Below the pieces are notes generated by a model. It was not told where the DNA came from. It saw only the letters and a program-made list of their open reading frames with translations, and made no database searches. Below are positions 1 to 11,139 of a stretch of DNA of 64,000 nucleotides, piece after piece; the stretch's first letter is position 1; the number at the start of each line of letters is the position of its first letter. A program made the translations under genes and the position numbers. Origin of the DNA: Cryptomeria japonica (Eukaryota; Streptophyta; Pinopsida; Cupressales; Cupressaceae); assembly GCF_030272615.1 (NCBI RefSeq), contig NC_081415.1:232939303-233003302 (forward strand), in the 5' to 3' direction.

Positions 1-452
1 AAGCTGACTCCGAGCCCGTTCTAATGGTGTAGGAATTTTTTCATATTTTTCCAGTTTGATTGCGTTTTTTCGTAGTCAAAGTCTGATGAGCCTTTTTGCA
101 CTTCGAGGGGCATAACTTGCTTGTTTTTGCTCCGTTTTTCGAAAGCGAATAGGCGTCAGAAAGGTGGTTCTATGCTCTTTCTAGATCTATAGTCTATTTC
201 ATTAGTAAATTCTTTAGGTTCTCAAAATTTTGTCTCAACCCGTTACTGCTTTCTATCATTTTTAGGCTTTCAGTTTGTACTGGGGATTAGTTTTTTGCAT
301 TGTGGGGGGTGTTTTTTCTTTCTTTCTGTTATTTACATCAGAAAACCAAAATCTACAAACACCAAAACAAACAACCAAACCCTTTCTGCATCTTCTGTCT
401 AGTTCTGAAAGACCACTTAATAATAATTAAAAAAATTCAGAGTAGTTGAGGC
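1..452 (+). other. Untranslated leader of the copia element
   Basis: No reading frame of note. The stretch has phrases such as 'gcataacttg' and 'ctccgttt' that recur in the leader of the short LTR element at 6110-6720, linking the two families. An in-frame TGA at 447-449 closes the frame just before gag. Confidence 0.6.
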
Positions 453-1316
453 ATAGTTCACAGGATAGCCGACAGACCTATTGAATCTCTCACCCCGCAT
501 AATTACCACACTTGGAAGGGTCGCATGATGACTCTTCTCCAGTCTCGAGGGTTATGGTCCTGTTTGGATGGGATTCAACCTCAGTTGACACGTCCCTTTG
601 AGGTTATGCAACACAGGAACAATATGGATTAGGCTATGGGATTGATGGCTTTACACATTTTCGACAGTCTCCAGTTTCATCTTGAGGGTCGTCTCACTCT
701 TCGAGCCATTTGGACCAAGTTTGAAGGACTTTTTGGTACTGTCAATGAGTTCAGAGCTTTGCAGCTTGAGGCAGAGTTAACTTCCTTGGTACCTGATTTG
801 TTTCCCTCTATTGAGGACTTTCTGATGAAGTTCAAACAACAAAGATCTATCTTGTAGGGTTGTGGTAAGACTAAGACTGATACAGAGTACATTTTCCTGA
901 TCCTCTCCAAGCTTCGGGGTCCATTTCAGATCTTCTCTTCGACCTTCTATTCCACCATGGATGCCTTGGGTGCTCGACATGTCATGCTTTCTTTTGAGGT
1001 CTTTTGTGATCGTCTGACTCGTGAGAAAGCTAAGCTTAAGCAGTTGGATTCACTTTCAGGTTCATAGAACCAAGCATTGGTAGCCCAGTCCTCCAAAGGA
1101 AAACAGAAGCAGAAACCGAAGCCTAAGAAAGATTCAGAGGCTAGTGAGAATCCCTCCAAGCCACCACCTAAGTTTGATTCAAAACCACAGTCCAATTCTA
1201 AACAGGGCAAATCTTCAAAGTCTGGTGAGTCTTCCTCCAAGACTAAGAAGAAATCTGGTGATCCTTGCAGTTTTTGTGGCAAGGAAGGACATCCCATTTC
1301 CAGGTGATGGAAACGT
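453..1316 (+). pseudogene. copia gag (capsid/nucleocapsid), broken
   Basis: Frame 3 encodes a copia-type Gag: an N-terminal portion with the typical HNYHTWKGRM-like stretch (about 486-520), a helical capsid region (636-1060), a Lys/Ser/Pro-rich linker (1077-1250) and one CCHC zinc knuckle beginning CSFCGKEGH (about 1266-1304). In-frame stops lie at 630 (TAG), 855 (TAG), 1065 (TAG) and 1305 (TGA). The 1305 stop falls exactly where the fourth zinc ligand (Cys) should be. No ATG is visible at the start. An ATA at 453 may be a decayed ATG, which is inference. Gag packages the element RNA in virus-like particles. The frame continues into protease-integrase. Confidence 0.85.
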
Positions 1317-1325
1317 TTAGAGGCT

Positions 1326-2693
1326 TTGGAGGAAGCCATGCAGCAGCATAATATCAGTGCACCTCAGCCTCCTTCACAGCCCACAGGGAAAGGTCATGCT
1401 CTTTCTACACGAGCAATGTCCTCCGCATCCACTTGGATTCTAGATTCTGGTGCCTCTCACCATATGACACACACAGAGGATTTGGTCACCGCTCTTGCCC
1501 CTACAGGCACTAGACATATTGCAGTTGGTGACTCAGCACAACTTTTCGTTCAGGGTTCCGGTACTGTTTCATTGGATGGTGGTTGCCTACAGGATGTACT
1601 TTTGGTTCCTGACATTTCGACAAACCTTCTATCCGTTTATCAGATTTGCCACTCTGGCTCTGGTAAGACAGTTGAGTTCTCAGTTCATGATGTGGTTATT
1701 CGAGATCTTCATGATCTCGACTTGGTTGTGGCTACTAGGAGTGTGGATTCTGCATCTCACTTATATAGTTTTGATGGCTTTGAGAGTTTAGACACTGCTG
1801 GTTCCTCTCTTATAGCACATGCAGATTCAGTGAGCAGGCTTTGGCATGAGCGTTTTGGCCATGTCAATTACAGATATCTACATCAGATGAGTACACAGGC
1901 ACTTGTGATTGGGCTTCCACAAATTTCTTCTATGGATGGTGTTTGTCGTGGTTGTGTCCTTGGAAAACATCATCGAGATCCTTTTCCTAAGGGTCGAGCC
2001 TCTCGTGCTAGGGCAGCCCTAGAGTTGGTACATAGTGATCTTATGTCCTTTCTGACTCCTTCGTTTTCAAAGGCCCGTTATGTGCTCACTTTTATTGATG
2101 ACTTCTCCAGACGTACATGGGTGTACTTTCTTAAGTACAAGTTTGATGTCTTTGACTCATTCAGGATTTTTAAGACATTTGTGGAGAAGCAATTTGGAAT
2201 TTCTATCAAGAGGATACGCACAGATAATGGGGGGGAGTATGTAAATCAGGCTTTCAACGATTTTTGCACTGAGCATAGTTTACAGGATCAGTTTACAGTT
2301 CCTTACACCCCTCAACAGAATGGTGTTGCTGAGAGAAAGAACAGAACCTTACGGGAGATGGCAAATTGTATGATACAGTCATGAGGTATGAGTTCTTCAT
2401 TTTGGGCTGAGGCAGTCAATTGTGCCAATTATATTCAGAATCAGATGCCTCATAAGGCATTGCGACATATGACTCCTGAGGAGGCTTGGACCTATGTCAA
2501 GCCTGATGTTTCTACATTTTGAGTTTTTGGTAGTGAGGCTTGGGCATTTATTCCTGATGCTCAATGGAATGCCATGGAGAGGAAGAGCCGACCACTCATA
2601 TTTGTTGTCTACTGTGAGGATGTTAAGGCATACAGGTTGTTTGATCCTGATTCCAGAGAGGTCCTGTTTCGGCGGGATGTCCAGTTTGATGAG
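1326..2693 (+). pseudogene. copia protease and integrase, broken
   Basis: This is the same frame as gag. The aspartic protease shows WILDSGASHHM with catalytic Asp in DSG (about 1443). A gag-pre-integrase HHCC region follows (LWHERFGHVNYRYLH ... CRGCVLGKH, 1840-1975). The integrase core shows the DDE residues: Asp in HSDLM (about 2038), Asp in RTDNGGEY (about 2224) and Glu in NGVAERKN (about 2335). Stops are at 2382 (TGA) and 2520 (TGA). Both could be CGA to TGA changes. The frame can be followed to GAG at 2691, where the integrase tail ends abruptly and RT begins in another frame. The usual linker of 150 or more residues is missing, so an internal deletion is inferred. Confidence 0.9.
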
Positions 2694-2700
2694 TGCGGTC

Positions 2701-4044
2701 CGTCTTGTTGCAAAGGGGTTTTCTCAGGTAGAGGGTATTGACTACTCTGAGACCTTTTCTCCTGTCGCCAAGATGAATTCTATACACCTGGTACTTTCAC
2801 TTGCAGCTTCACAGGGATGGACAGTGTTTCAGATGGATGTGAAGAGTGCCTTCTTGCATGGAGACCTACATGAGGAGATCTATATGGAGCAGCCTCAGGG
2901 ATTTGTGCAGGACACTTCTTTGGTTTGCAGACTTCGCCGTTCATTGTATGGTCTCAAACAAGCCCCCAGGGCTTGGTATGAGAAGATGGACTCTTTCCTG
3001 CTTTCCTCTCACTTCACACGCTGTCATTCTGATCACACAGTGTATATTCAGCATCAAGAGGGTGATCTTTTGATTCTTGTGCTATATGTAGATGATCTCA
3101 TCCTTACAGGTAGCTCATCCTCCATGATTCAGAATGTTTAGAGAGCTTTGATGGAGCAGTTTGAGATGACAGATCTTGGTCTCTTGCACTTCTTTCTGGG
3201 TCTACAGGTTATTCAGTCTTCGGATGGGATTTCCATATTTCAGGAGAAGTATGCTCTTGATATGCTTTAGCGATTTGGCATGCTTGATTGCAAGTCTGCC
3301 CCCACTCCATTTCAGTCAGGTGTTGTTTTGTCTTCCACTTGCTCTACTCCTTCAGTAGACCCCACTTTATACAGGCAGTTGGTTGGCAGTTTGTTGTACC
3401 TGACACATTCTCATCTTGATCTTTCCTTTGCGGTTGGCCTTGTCTCTCGGTTCTCCCATGATCCTCATGAGAGCCATTGGCAAGCAGCCAAACATATTTT
3501 GAGGTACATTCGAGGCACCGCACATTATGGCATTCACTACACTTCAGGATCCCCTCACATCATTGGCTTCACTGACTCCGATTGGGCTGGTGATGTCAAT
3601 GATCGGAAGTCTACTTTTGGCTTCAATTTTTGCCTTGGTTCTGGTCCTATTACATGGTCTTTCAAGAAGCAGTCTGCTATTGCATTATCATCTACAGAGG
3701 CTGAGTACCATGCAACAGTGTTAGCCAGTCAGGAGGTTTTATGGCTTCGGCAGTTGATGACAGAGTTTGGGTTTCCTCTAGATTGTCCCACTCTTCTTTG
3801 GTGTGACAATCAGAGTGCCATTCACATATCTCGCAAGCCAGTGGAGCATCAGCAGACAAAGCACATTGAAATCCACATGCACTTCATCAGGCAGTTGATT
3901 CAGGATGGTTCTCTTATCTTGGAGTACATTCCTACAGAGGAGCAGGTTGCAGACGTCTTCACTAAACCTTTGGCATCTCCGCGCTATCTTTTGTTGCGCT
4001 CCATGCTTGCGGTGAAGGAAGTTGTCCTTGGGGGGTCTCAGTGA
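2701..4044 (+). pseudogene. copia reverse transcriptase and RNase H, broken
   Basis: Frame 1. RT begins at RLVAKGFSQVEGIDY and has VFQMDVKSAFLHGDL, SLYGLKQAPRAWYEK and the catalytic YVDD (about 3085-3096). RNase H begins near 3570 with FTDSDWAGD, then SSTEAEYHA and LWCDNQSAI, and ends with the KHIEI-containing C-terminal segment common in copia elements. In-frame TAG codons at 3139 and 3268 both sit where Gln is expected (CAG to TAG). The terminal TGA is at 4042-4044. RT and RNase H copy the genomic RNA into DNA in the particle. The domain order confirms Ty1-copia. Confidence 0.93.
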
Positions 4045-4256
4045 GGCCTTCCTTCCTTCATGTTTTCTTTTCAGCATGTTTCTATATCTCTTTTTGGAGA
4101 GGAGTTTTTTCCGACTGGGTTTTCTCCTTTACTCCGCTTTATAGAGATTTTCTTGTATTCGGGTACCTGATCAGGCCTTGTTGTCGGGACCCTCTTTTGC
4201 ATTGTAGTTCCTTTGCTTTCTTCTGCATTGTTTGTAGCTGCATTGTAGCTCATCTT

Positions 4257-4265
4257 AAGGGGGGG
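4257..4265 (+). promoter_or_regulatory. Polypurine tract
   Basis: AAGGGGGGG lies directly 5' of the LTR start TGTTAGAG, the expected position for plus-strand DNA priming. The same sequence in the same context occurs at 7693-7701. Confidence 0.8.
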
Positions 4266-4582
4266 TGTTAGAGTAAAGTAATTAATTAACTTTACTCTCC
4301 TCTTAAGATTTCTCTTTATGCATACATTAGTCATTTAATAATTAATATTTAATTATTAAATGCTCTCACCTTAGGGTTAGGTTTTCCTTTCGGTGTTGAT
4401 CTCCTTTATAAGGATTGATCTCTTGTATTATTGATATTCTTGATTCATTTTTCTCTGATAATAAATCTTTTCACTTTGTCAGAGCCAAAACCCTTGTATT
4501 CGTTCTCTCTCTTTCTCTGTGACAGGTTTCTTGCATGCAGGTTTCTTTGGGTTCTGTGGATTTGTATTTCTCAAATCCTACA
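4266..4582 (+). repeat. 3' LTR of the copia element
   Basis: Starts TGTTAGAG right after the polypurine tract and ends near ...CCTACA; the right end is uncertain by a few bases. It has 'cctttataagg' as a likely TATA region near 4405 and 'gacaggtttcttgcatgcagg', which resembles the U5 of the LTRs at 5769 and 7702. The matching 5' LTR is outside the window. Confidence 0.75.
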
Positions 4583-5380
4583 AAAATTATGGTGCAGACA
4601 CTCCCTTTCTCTCTTAACAGGTGTTTGACAAGAGGGAGAATGTTAGGAAAATGGTGTCTCAACCTTGTAATTACATAAGGTTAATATTTCTAGTAAGTTT
4701 ACATTTGAGCATGGATTGGTTTGAAATTTTCCCCAAAGCTTTGGATTTACTAAATAGAATGTCGGTAAATTTTCATTGCAAGATCATGGACATCTAGTTT
4801 TGAGGATATTGAAGTTTTCTTTTTCAAAGTTTCAAAGTTAATTTTGAAGGCTTTAGAGGCATTTTTGGGCCCGAAAGTGATCATAACTATCATAGTAGGT
4901 TATGTATTGATAGAGTAATTCATGATCCTTTTGATGCTTCAAATGATTTGTCAATTAGACTCTTTGATCAAAAGTTATAGCCTCTAGAAGTTGGGTCTCT
5001 TGTAATGGGAAATATAAATTTTTTTTGGACACATAAATGAGTTATTAAGGGGAGTTATATGTGTTGGTGTGTGTTTTGGATAGATGATAGGGCATCTTGG
5101 ATTAAAGATAAGTTGGGAGCCATTTTTTGGGTAGTTTACAAAAAGGTTTTGTAATACTGTTTGAGAGTTTCATGAATTGTATCTCCTATAAATTAGGTGT
5201 GTAAGATAAAGGTTGTGTATAAGAGTCTTATGGGTGTTGAGTTACTTTTGGATTTGTGGTTGGTGATACTCTTGTGATAAGCTTTTTGTGCAAGTATATT
5301 GTAATTTTTTGTTGATTTCTAAATAATATATTGGACATAAAGGGTTTTCCCTGCATAAATCACTTTGTTATGGTATGGAA
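4583..5380 (+). repeat. Probable remnant of an older copia LTR
   Basis: Right of the 3' LTR there is a purine-rich 'acaagagggagaa' followed by TGTTAGGAAAATGG (about 4642), which looks like a polypurine tract plus LTR start. About 0.7 kb later comes 'aagggttttccctgcataa' (about 5340), typical of copia U5 ends. There are no open frames. Boundaries are approximate, and no second LTR was found to confirm it. Confidence 0.35.
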
Positions 5381-5768
5381 GCTATTTGTATTATTCTTCT
5401 TTAATTTCTATAATTGTTGTAAAAATCTAAAATGTTTTGCATAACCTTGCTCTCAAGATAAGTTTATGAAGTTGTTCCGCTACCTTAATGTCTGTTTAAG
5501 AAGGATGTGATATCACCAAGGATCAATGAGTTGAATGTAATAAATTGTGAAAATATGTATTAAAATCTTTGATATAAAAATGAATGTAAGACAATGACGA
5601 GGGTTGATGGCAGTCCATAGTAAATAAAATAAAAGCAATTTAATAAACTATTACAGAAAGAATATTCAATATATTTTAGACATTGAAAATAGTTTATCCA
5701 CTTAAATATAAAAGTGAAAGTTGAAGAAGGATACCTTTGCACAACCATAGGTCGGGCATAAAAGTATA
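5381..5768. other. No gene recognised
   Basis: AT-rich unique-looking sequence between two LTR elements. No conserved frame or RNA gene is visible. Confidence 0.5.
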
Positions 5769-6097
5769 TGTTAGAGTAATCTTTTATTTGCTAATAATTA
5801 TTTATTTAATTATTAGTCTATTATACTCTATGCTTAAGCTAAATTTAGGAATCTTATAATTATTTAGGGTTTTCTCTTTTAGGGTTTCGTGTATCCTTTT
5901 ATAAGGATTCTCTCTTTGTATTTTCATAACAACTGTAATTATTGAATTGCATTCTTGTTGCACAATCAATATGACTCCTCTTTTCTGAATCTCTGAATTC
6001 TGGCCTCCATAGTTTTTTTGCTTTTCTCCTTCTATGACAGGTTTGCATGTAGGTGATCTTTGGGAACTGTAGAGTTGATTTTTCCCCAACTCCAATA
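5769..6097 (+). repeat. 5' LTR of the short LTR element
   Basis: Starts TGTTAGAG, contains 'ccttttataagg' (likely TATA region, about 5896) and 'atgacaggtttgcatgtagg' in U5. Aligns without gaps to 7702-8030. Confidence 0.88.
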
Positions 6098-6109
6098 TGG
6101 TATCAGAGC
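6098..6109 (+). promoter_or_regulatory. Primer binding site, initiator tRNA-Met type
   Basis: TGGTATCAGAGC immediately follows the 5' LTR. This is the standard plant complement to the 3' end of initiator tRNA-Met that primes minus-strand DNA synthesis. Confidence 0.85.
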
Positions 6110-7701
6110 TCCAGATCTGCATGCCCCTGTTCTCTTCATGAGAGATTTTGGGCCTTGTTCTTCAGATCTGTGTAGTCGGGGGTTTGTGCAGTTATTTTTT
6201 TCCATTTCTGGGGGTAGCTATTTTTTTAGTACATTTTGGTGCTAAAAGGACCTCACGGTTGGATTCCAGAGGCTGATTTCACGAATTTTGATATATAATT
6301 TGACCTATTTCAATGACAACGACATCTTGGGGTATGATTTTTTATTAGAACATTTTTCGAGGCACGAAAATCCGTATGGTTGTACCTGCAAATGCGTTAG
6401 AAAATTTATGCCTTAAAAGAGGGATTTTTTTTTCTTTTGGCCGTAACTTGGTCATATGGAGACATTTTTTGACAAATCTTATATTTTCGGAAAGCTCTTT
6501 TCGAGCTCTATCAAGATCTGGAGGTTTAAATTTTTGATTTTTCTTTTTTGGTGGCATTTTTTTCTATCAAATCCAAAGGTTCATTTTTGCACTCCGGGAG
6601 ACATAACTTGAGCATCCAAACTCCGTTTTAAAAAAAAAATCATATCGTTGGAAAACTTATTCTGTTTTCTTTCCATTCATAGGATTTTTCTTTCTAGATT
6701 ATGCTTCAGGTATATTTTATTCAATTTTTTTCTTTTCAGCACTCTGGTGAATATCTTGGATGTTTCAGGTCCTGAGATCTCTTTCTTTAAGTAGGATGTC
6801 TTGTCTTTGGTTGTTCTTTCTGTTTCCATTCTTCTGTCTCTTTTGATCATTGTAGCATTTTATTTATGCAAACACATTGAGATAAAGTGCCATCATGCAT
6901 TGTATACTTGGGATCTTGCACATCTTGTGCCTTATTGTACATGCACTACTTATAAGGTGCCATGGGGGGCTATTGTTTGCCTTTGTTTGACATCTACCTT
7001 TTTCACATGAGTTTTACTTCCATGACATTAGCCTCATGATGTGTGTCAAGTGAGTGTTCCTTCCATGACACTATGTACTTTCTCTGCACCTTCGATGTTT
7101 CTGGTTCTTCGTCATGCAGTTCTTGTTGGCTGTTCTTTTCAGTGTACCTGTCCCTCTCCCTTTTCAACACTATGGGGAGGTTTGTCCTATTTTTCTAATG
7201 CTTCCTTGGTTTGATTGATCATCTCTTCAGGCTTTGGTGTTTCATGCCATCTATATCTTCGAGTTCAGTTGTTTACCTTTATTTGCCATCCGATTTGAGT
7301 AGCGTCATTTGAGGGTACTCATGCAAATTATAGTCTTCTCTACCTAGTCATGTTCTATTTCAGTGGAGGTTCTTTAGATCAATAGTTACTCTTCAACAGT
7401 GTTTGCAGCCACTTCATGCTTCAGTTGTGTTTTTCATTCTCTTCTTTTTGTTCCTATCTTCTGGAATAGTCTTGTTTGGAGGCTTCTTAGTCCTTCACTT
7501 GAGTTTTCATCTCTTCTTGGAGAGGAGTTTTGTTCCCACAGGGTTTTCTCATTTTTCTCCACTTTACAAAGATTTTATTGTACTTGGGTACCTCATTAGG
7601 CCTAGTTGTTGAGACCCATTGTTGCTTTCCTGCATTTTTTACATGCTTTTTTAGTCCTTAGTTGTTTTTTAGCTACTTCCTAAGTTCATCTTAAGGGGGG
7701 G
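6110..7701 (+). other. Non-coding interior of the short LTR element
   Basis: No frame longer than about 70 codons and no gag/pol motifs. 6300-6720 resembles a copia leader. 7400-7690 resembles 4045-4256, the untranslated stretch between pol and the polypurine tract of the copia element. The coding region has therefore been lost or replaced. Polypurine tract AAGGGGGGG at 7693-7701. Confidence 0.7.
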
Positions 7702-8030
7702 TATTAGAGTTATCTTTTATTAGCTAATAATTATTTATTTAATTATTAGTCTATTATACTCTATGCTTAAGCTAAACTTAGAAATCTTATAATTCTTTAG
7801 GGTTTTCACCTTTAGGGTTTCGAGTATCCTTTTATAAGGATTCTCTCTTTGTATTTTCATAACAACTGTAATTATTGAATTGCATTCTTGTTGCACAATC
7901 AATATGACTCCTCTTTTCTGGATCTTTGAATTCTGGCCTCCATAGCTTTTTTGCTTCCCTCCTTCTGTGACAGGTTTGCATGTAGGTGATCTTAGGGAGT
8001 TGTAGAGTTGATTTTTCCTCAACTCTAATA
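7702..8030 (+). repeat. 3' LTR of the short LTR element
   Basis: Gap-free partner of 5769-6097. It begins TATTAGAG, a single change from the TGTTAGAG terminus. Confidence 0.88.
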
Positions 8031-9483
8031 GTACAGATTCACACAAATGTAGGGAAATAAACATAACCTACATCAAATTTAGGATTATAGTCTAATGAAT
8101 AAATAAAACAATAAATGTATTTGATATAATCATAAGTAAGTAAGCAAAAAGACAAGACTAAAAAATATAAATGATAAGTCAACAAGTTAGAGGGGATTAA
8201 TTCTATATATCAATTTGATATAGTCAATGGTTAATATTTTAATCCATGATGCGATTGGTGATTAGCCATTTGCAATTAGATTTGTTCTACTTAAAGTATG
8301 GGACAAATATTTTCCAATGGTTTGATGCTTTTACATGTTGTCTATGCACATATACATCCTTTATTCTAATTTTGGTAGTTGTTTGCTTGCAACTATGCCT
8401 ATTTTTAATGGCGGTGTACTAGAATCACCTTGGGGATTTTTTTATTTTTATAAAGAATATTTAGAATGTCATTGATCATGATTTCCTCCCTTTGCTAATG
8501 TACTATAGTTGATGATACTCCAAGCAAGCAAGACAAGTACCTAAGATGCTAATATCATGGAGATATTAATGCTTTAATATTCTATAAATTGATAAAACTC
8601 TTTGATGATTACTAATAACCTATGATTCTCTTTAAATACAAGATCCTAAATGCTCAACTCAAGGCGGTTTGACATGCAAGTTGATGGGGAAGGTAGATTT
8701 CTCGAAAGGTTGGCCACAAGAGTAGAAAAATTAATATTTAAAACAAGAGGATAGGATTGCTATGCAAAACCATCTACGGAAAGGTATGTATTTACAATCT
8801 AATCCAAGAATTCAAGATACCCAAGAATTTGAACCAATCTTATTCTATAGTGAGGATGCTCAACTATTTAGAATGATAGAATAAGGTTAGAATTTAACTA
8901 AATACACAAAACAAGATAAATTAAATATTTCAATACTATATTTGTAATAAATGCTAAAATATAATATAAAAAATAAAAGAATTAAATACACACTTCTATC
9001 CATCACATTAAACTTTTTTAATTTCTTCTAATAATTTATATTCTAACTTTAAAATTATTATAATTTAACATATTTATTTTAGGAATAAAATTACTTTGTT
9101 AATATTATAGCCCACTCAAACTATCAATAAACTAATTTAGATATTTTAAATATTTTTTTTTATTATCTATATTTAAAAAGTATTTATTTATATTTATTAT
9201 TTGATACTAATGTAAATAACATCGAATTCAAGATAAAGATAATAACTCAATTTTTCGCACTTCAAGACCACCCTTACTCCCATTAGATAATGCTTCTTAA
9301 CATTAAATTTAACTAGCGCTTGCACCAAAACACATGTGCAATGATTAGCCGGTTGTAAAATATACTTTAATCATTATGTTGGAGAGTATAAAATTAGGAT
9401 GTGAAAACTGTATCTATTAGTCATTTCAGATGCAATTGACATAAAGTAATCTACCGGTTTTTAAACAACCTTTTGTAAAGATT
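8031..9483. other. AT-rich stretch, no gene recognised
   Basis: Very AT-rich with frequent stops in all frames. No repeat partner was recognised within the window. Confidence 0.5.
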
Positions 9484-10815
9484 TAAATGTCTCAAATTCT
9501 AAACAAATATCATTATATAGAGAAACGTAACCATACATCTAATATCAAATAGTTTTGACATATAAATTTTATTTTATTTTACAGTGATCATTGTTGTAGT
9601 CTTGCTTCCTCTTGCTTCCTAATGATTGTATAGCTCCTATATCAATCGTTGCCTTCTGGAGTGTTAAGCCTTGGGATTTGTGGACCCCATGCCATCTTAA
9701 GCGGGACTTGTTTTCTATTTCTGAGTGATATTGGAGTTATTGGTACAACTTTTGGATCTGTCGGATTCCTTGATGGCCCATTTAAAATTCAAAATTCAAA
9801 ATTTAATATTCTTTATTACTTTTATCAATACCAAAAAAAACTTGTTAGAATAAATTATGAATAAGATAATAGAAGACTTGTTGACTTTTATTTGTTTTCT
9901 CCACTTTTACAACAAACCCTAAATTCTTCCATAATTCATATATATGATTTAGTATTCTTTAGTCTAAGTCATCTATAAGAGAATGAAAATAGTGAGATTT
10001 TGGTATCCAAAAACAAATGTATTTAATGTAACCAACTCCATTAATATAGTGATTCATATCTTACTAGATTATATAAACATAATATCCCTATTCTTCTTGT
10101 TTTATGGATAATGGATATAATAGTTATTTTATTTCTTATATTTATGCAATTAGACCTCAAGTATTTCACTTGATCAAATAAAAACCAAAATATCACCCAA
10201 TCAAATGAAAGAAAGCTAATATACATATGGGCTGAGAAATTAAGAAATTAATTGTAATTTGAATACTCTAAATTAGTAAATTTTTAATGTTACTTTATTT
10301 TTACATAAGTTTTTCCATAAAAATACAAAACTATTGAAATAGTTCATTTTTATATTTAAAATAATATTTTCTAATGACAAAATACTAATAAATAAAATGC
10401 TTACATTTTTCCATTGTCAAAAGTAAAATAAATTAACTTTGTATCATTTTTTTAATTATCTTTTTGTAATAGTAAATAAAACCAAATAAATCACCAACCA
10501 TAGAGTAATATGATAATTCAAATAATTTTTTAAAATAATTATCCAAACATTTTAATACATCATAAAAATAATCCACCATCCAAATTACCCACAAAATTTG
10601 ATCTAAAAGAGATTGCAAAATAAACACAATTACTAAGAAAATAAATTATAATTGAATTAAAAAAATAATTTAAATTAATAACTAAATTATATATAAAAAA
10701 TATTTACAGTAATATATTTACTTGAGACTTGAATTTAAATCTAAAATATATATTAGTTTTAACTATTTTATCTTTATTTTAATTCTAAACTCATGAAAAC
10801 CAAATACAATTTTAA
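9484..10815 (+). repeat. Direct segmental duplication, copy 1
   Basis: Shares long stretches with 11140-12710 in the same order and orientation. Examples are 'gtgatcattgttgtagtctt' (near 9583 and 11213), 'cctatatcaatcgttgcc', 'ttcttcttgttttatggata' and the AT-rich tail ending near 'cccaaatacaatt'. This copy has a stretch (about 9690-9765) absent from copy 2. The 71-codon frame at 9649-9864 shows no family resemblance and is not called a gene. Confidence 0.8.
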
Positions 10816-11139
10816 ACACAATTCCTTTATTTACTATTACTATTAGCAACTAATTCTCCTAGATATTTTAAAATATGAGTTTATACCTTTTATTAAGAAG
10901 TGCCACAATAAAAATTTTAAAAGAAAAACACAAAGGAATAACTTAAAGATTTTCAAGAAAGTTCCAAATTTGACACGAAAATCAAAATGAAAGGATTTGG
11001 GGTGTATAAGTGACTATTTTTTTAAAAGGAGTCTTATTGAGGGGAAGAGCACCAATAGATAACATAGTTCCAATAACCGTCACCTTATTGTCATGTTGAT
11101 CCCCCAATAGCTGTCATAGTGAAAACACCATTAATAAAT

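Larger units (their letters stand above)
1..4582 (+). mobile_element. Ty1-copia LTR retrotransposon, 5' LTR outside the window, decayed
   Basis: The order leader, gag, protease, integrase, reverse transcriptase, RNase H, polypurine tract and 3' LTR is that of Ty1-copia. Integrase precedes RT, which excludes Ty3/gypsy. The window opens inside the untranslated leader, so the 5' LTR and primer site are not visible. The coding frame contains eight in-frame stops and one internal deletion with a frame change, so this copy cannot make its own polyprotein. The 3' flank looks like the 3' end of another copia element, suggesting nested insertion. The target duplication cannot be checked without the left end. 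Confidence 0.93.
5769..8030 (+). mobile_element. Short non-autonomous LTR retrotransposon (copia-related)
   Basis: Two direct LTRs of 329 bp (5769-6097 and 7702-8030) bracket 1.6 kb without any gag or pol frame. A TGGTATCAGAGC primer site abuts the left LTR, and AAGGGGGGG abuts the right one. The flanks GTATA (5764-5768) and GTACA (8031-8035) could be a 5-bp target duplication with one change. By eye the LTRs differ at about 20 positions (near 6%), so the insertion is old. The leader and the last 300 bp before the polypurine tract resemble the copia element at 1-4582, so it is probably a deletion derivative mobilised in trans by that family. Confidence 0.88.

Noticed and set aside
947-1339. 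130-codon minus-strand frame
   Set aside because: Antisense of the copia gag linker. No family motif.
1-4582. Integrated pararetrovirus (caulimovirid)
   Set aside because: Integrase is present, domain order is copia, LTR and polypurine tract are present, and no movement protein was seen.
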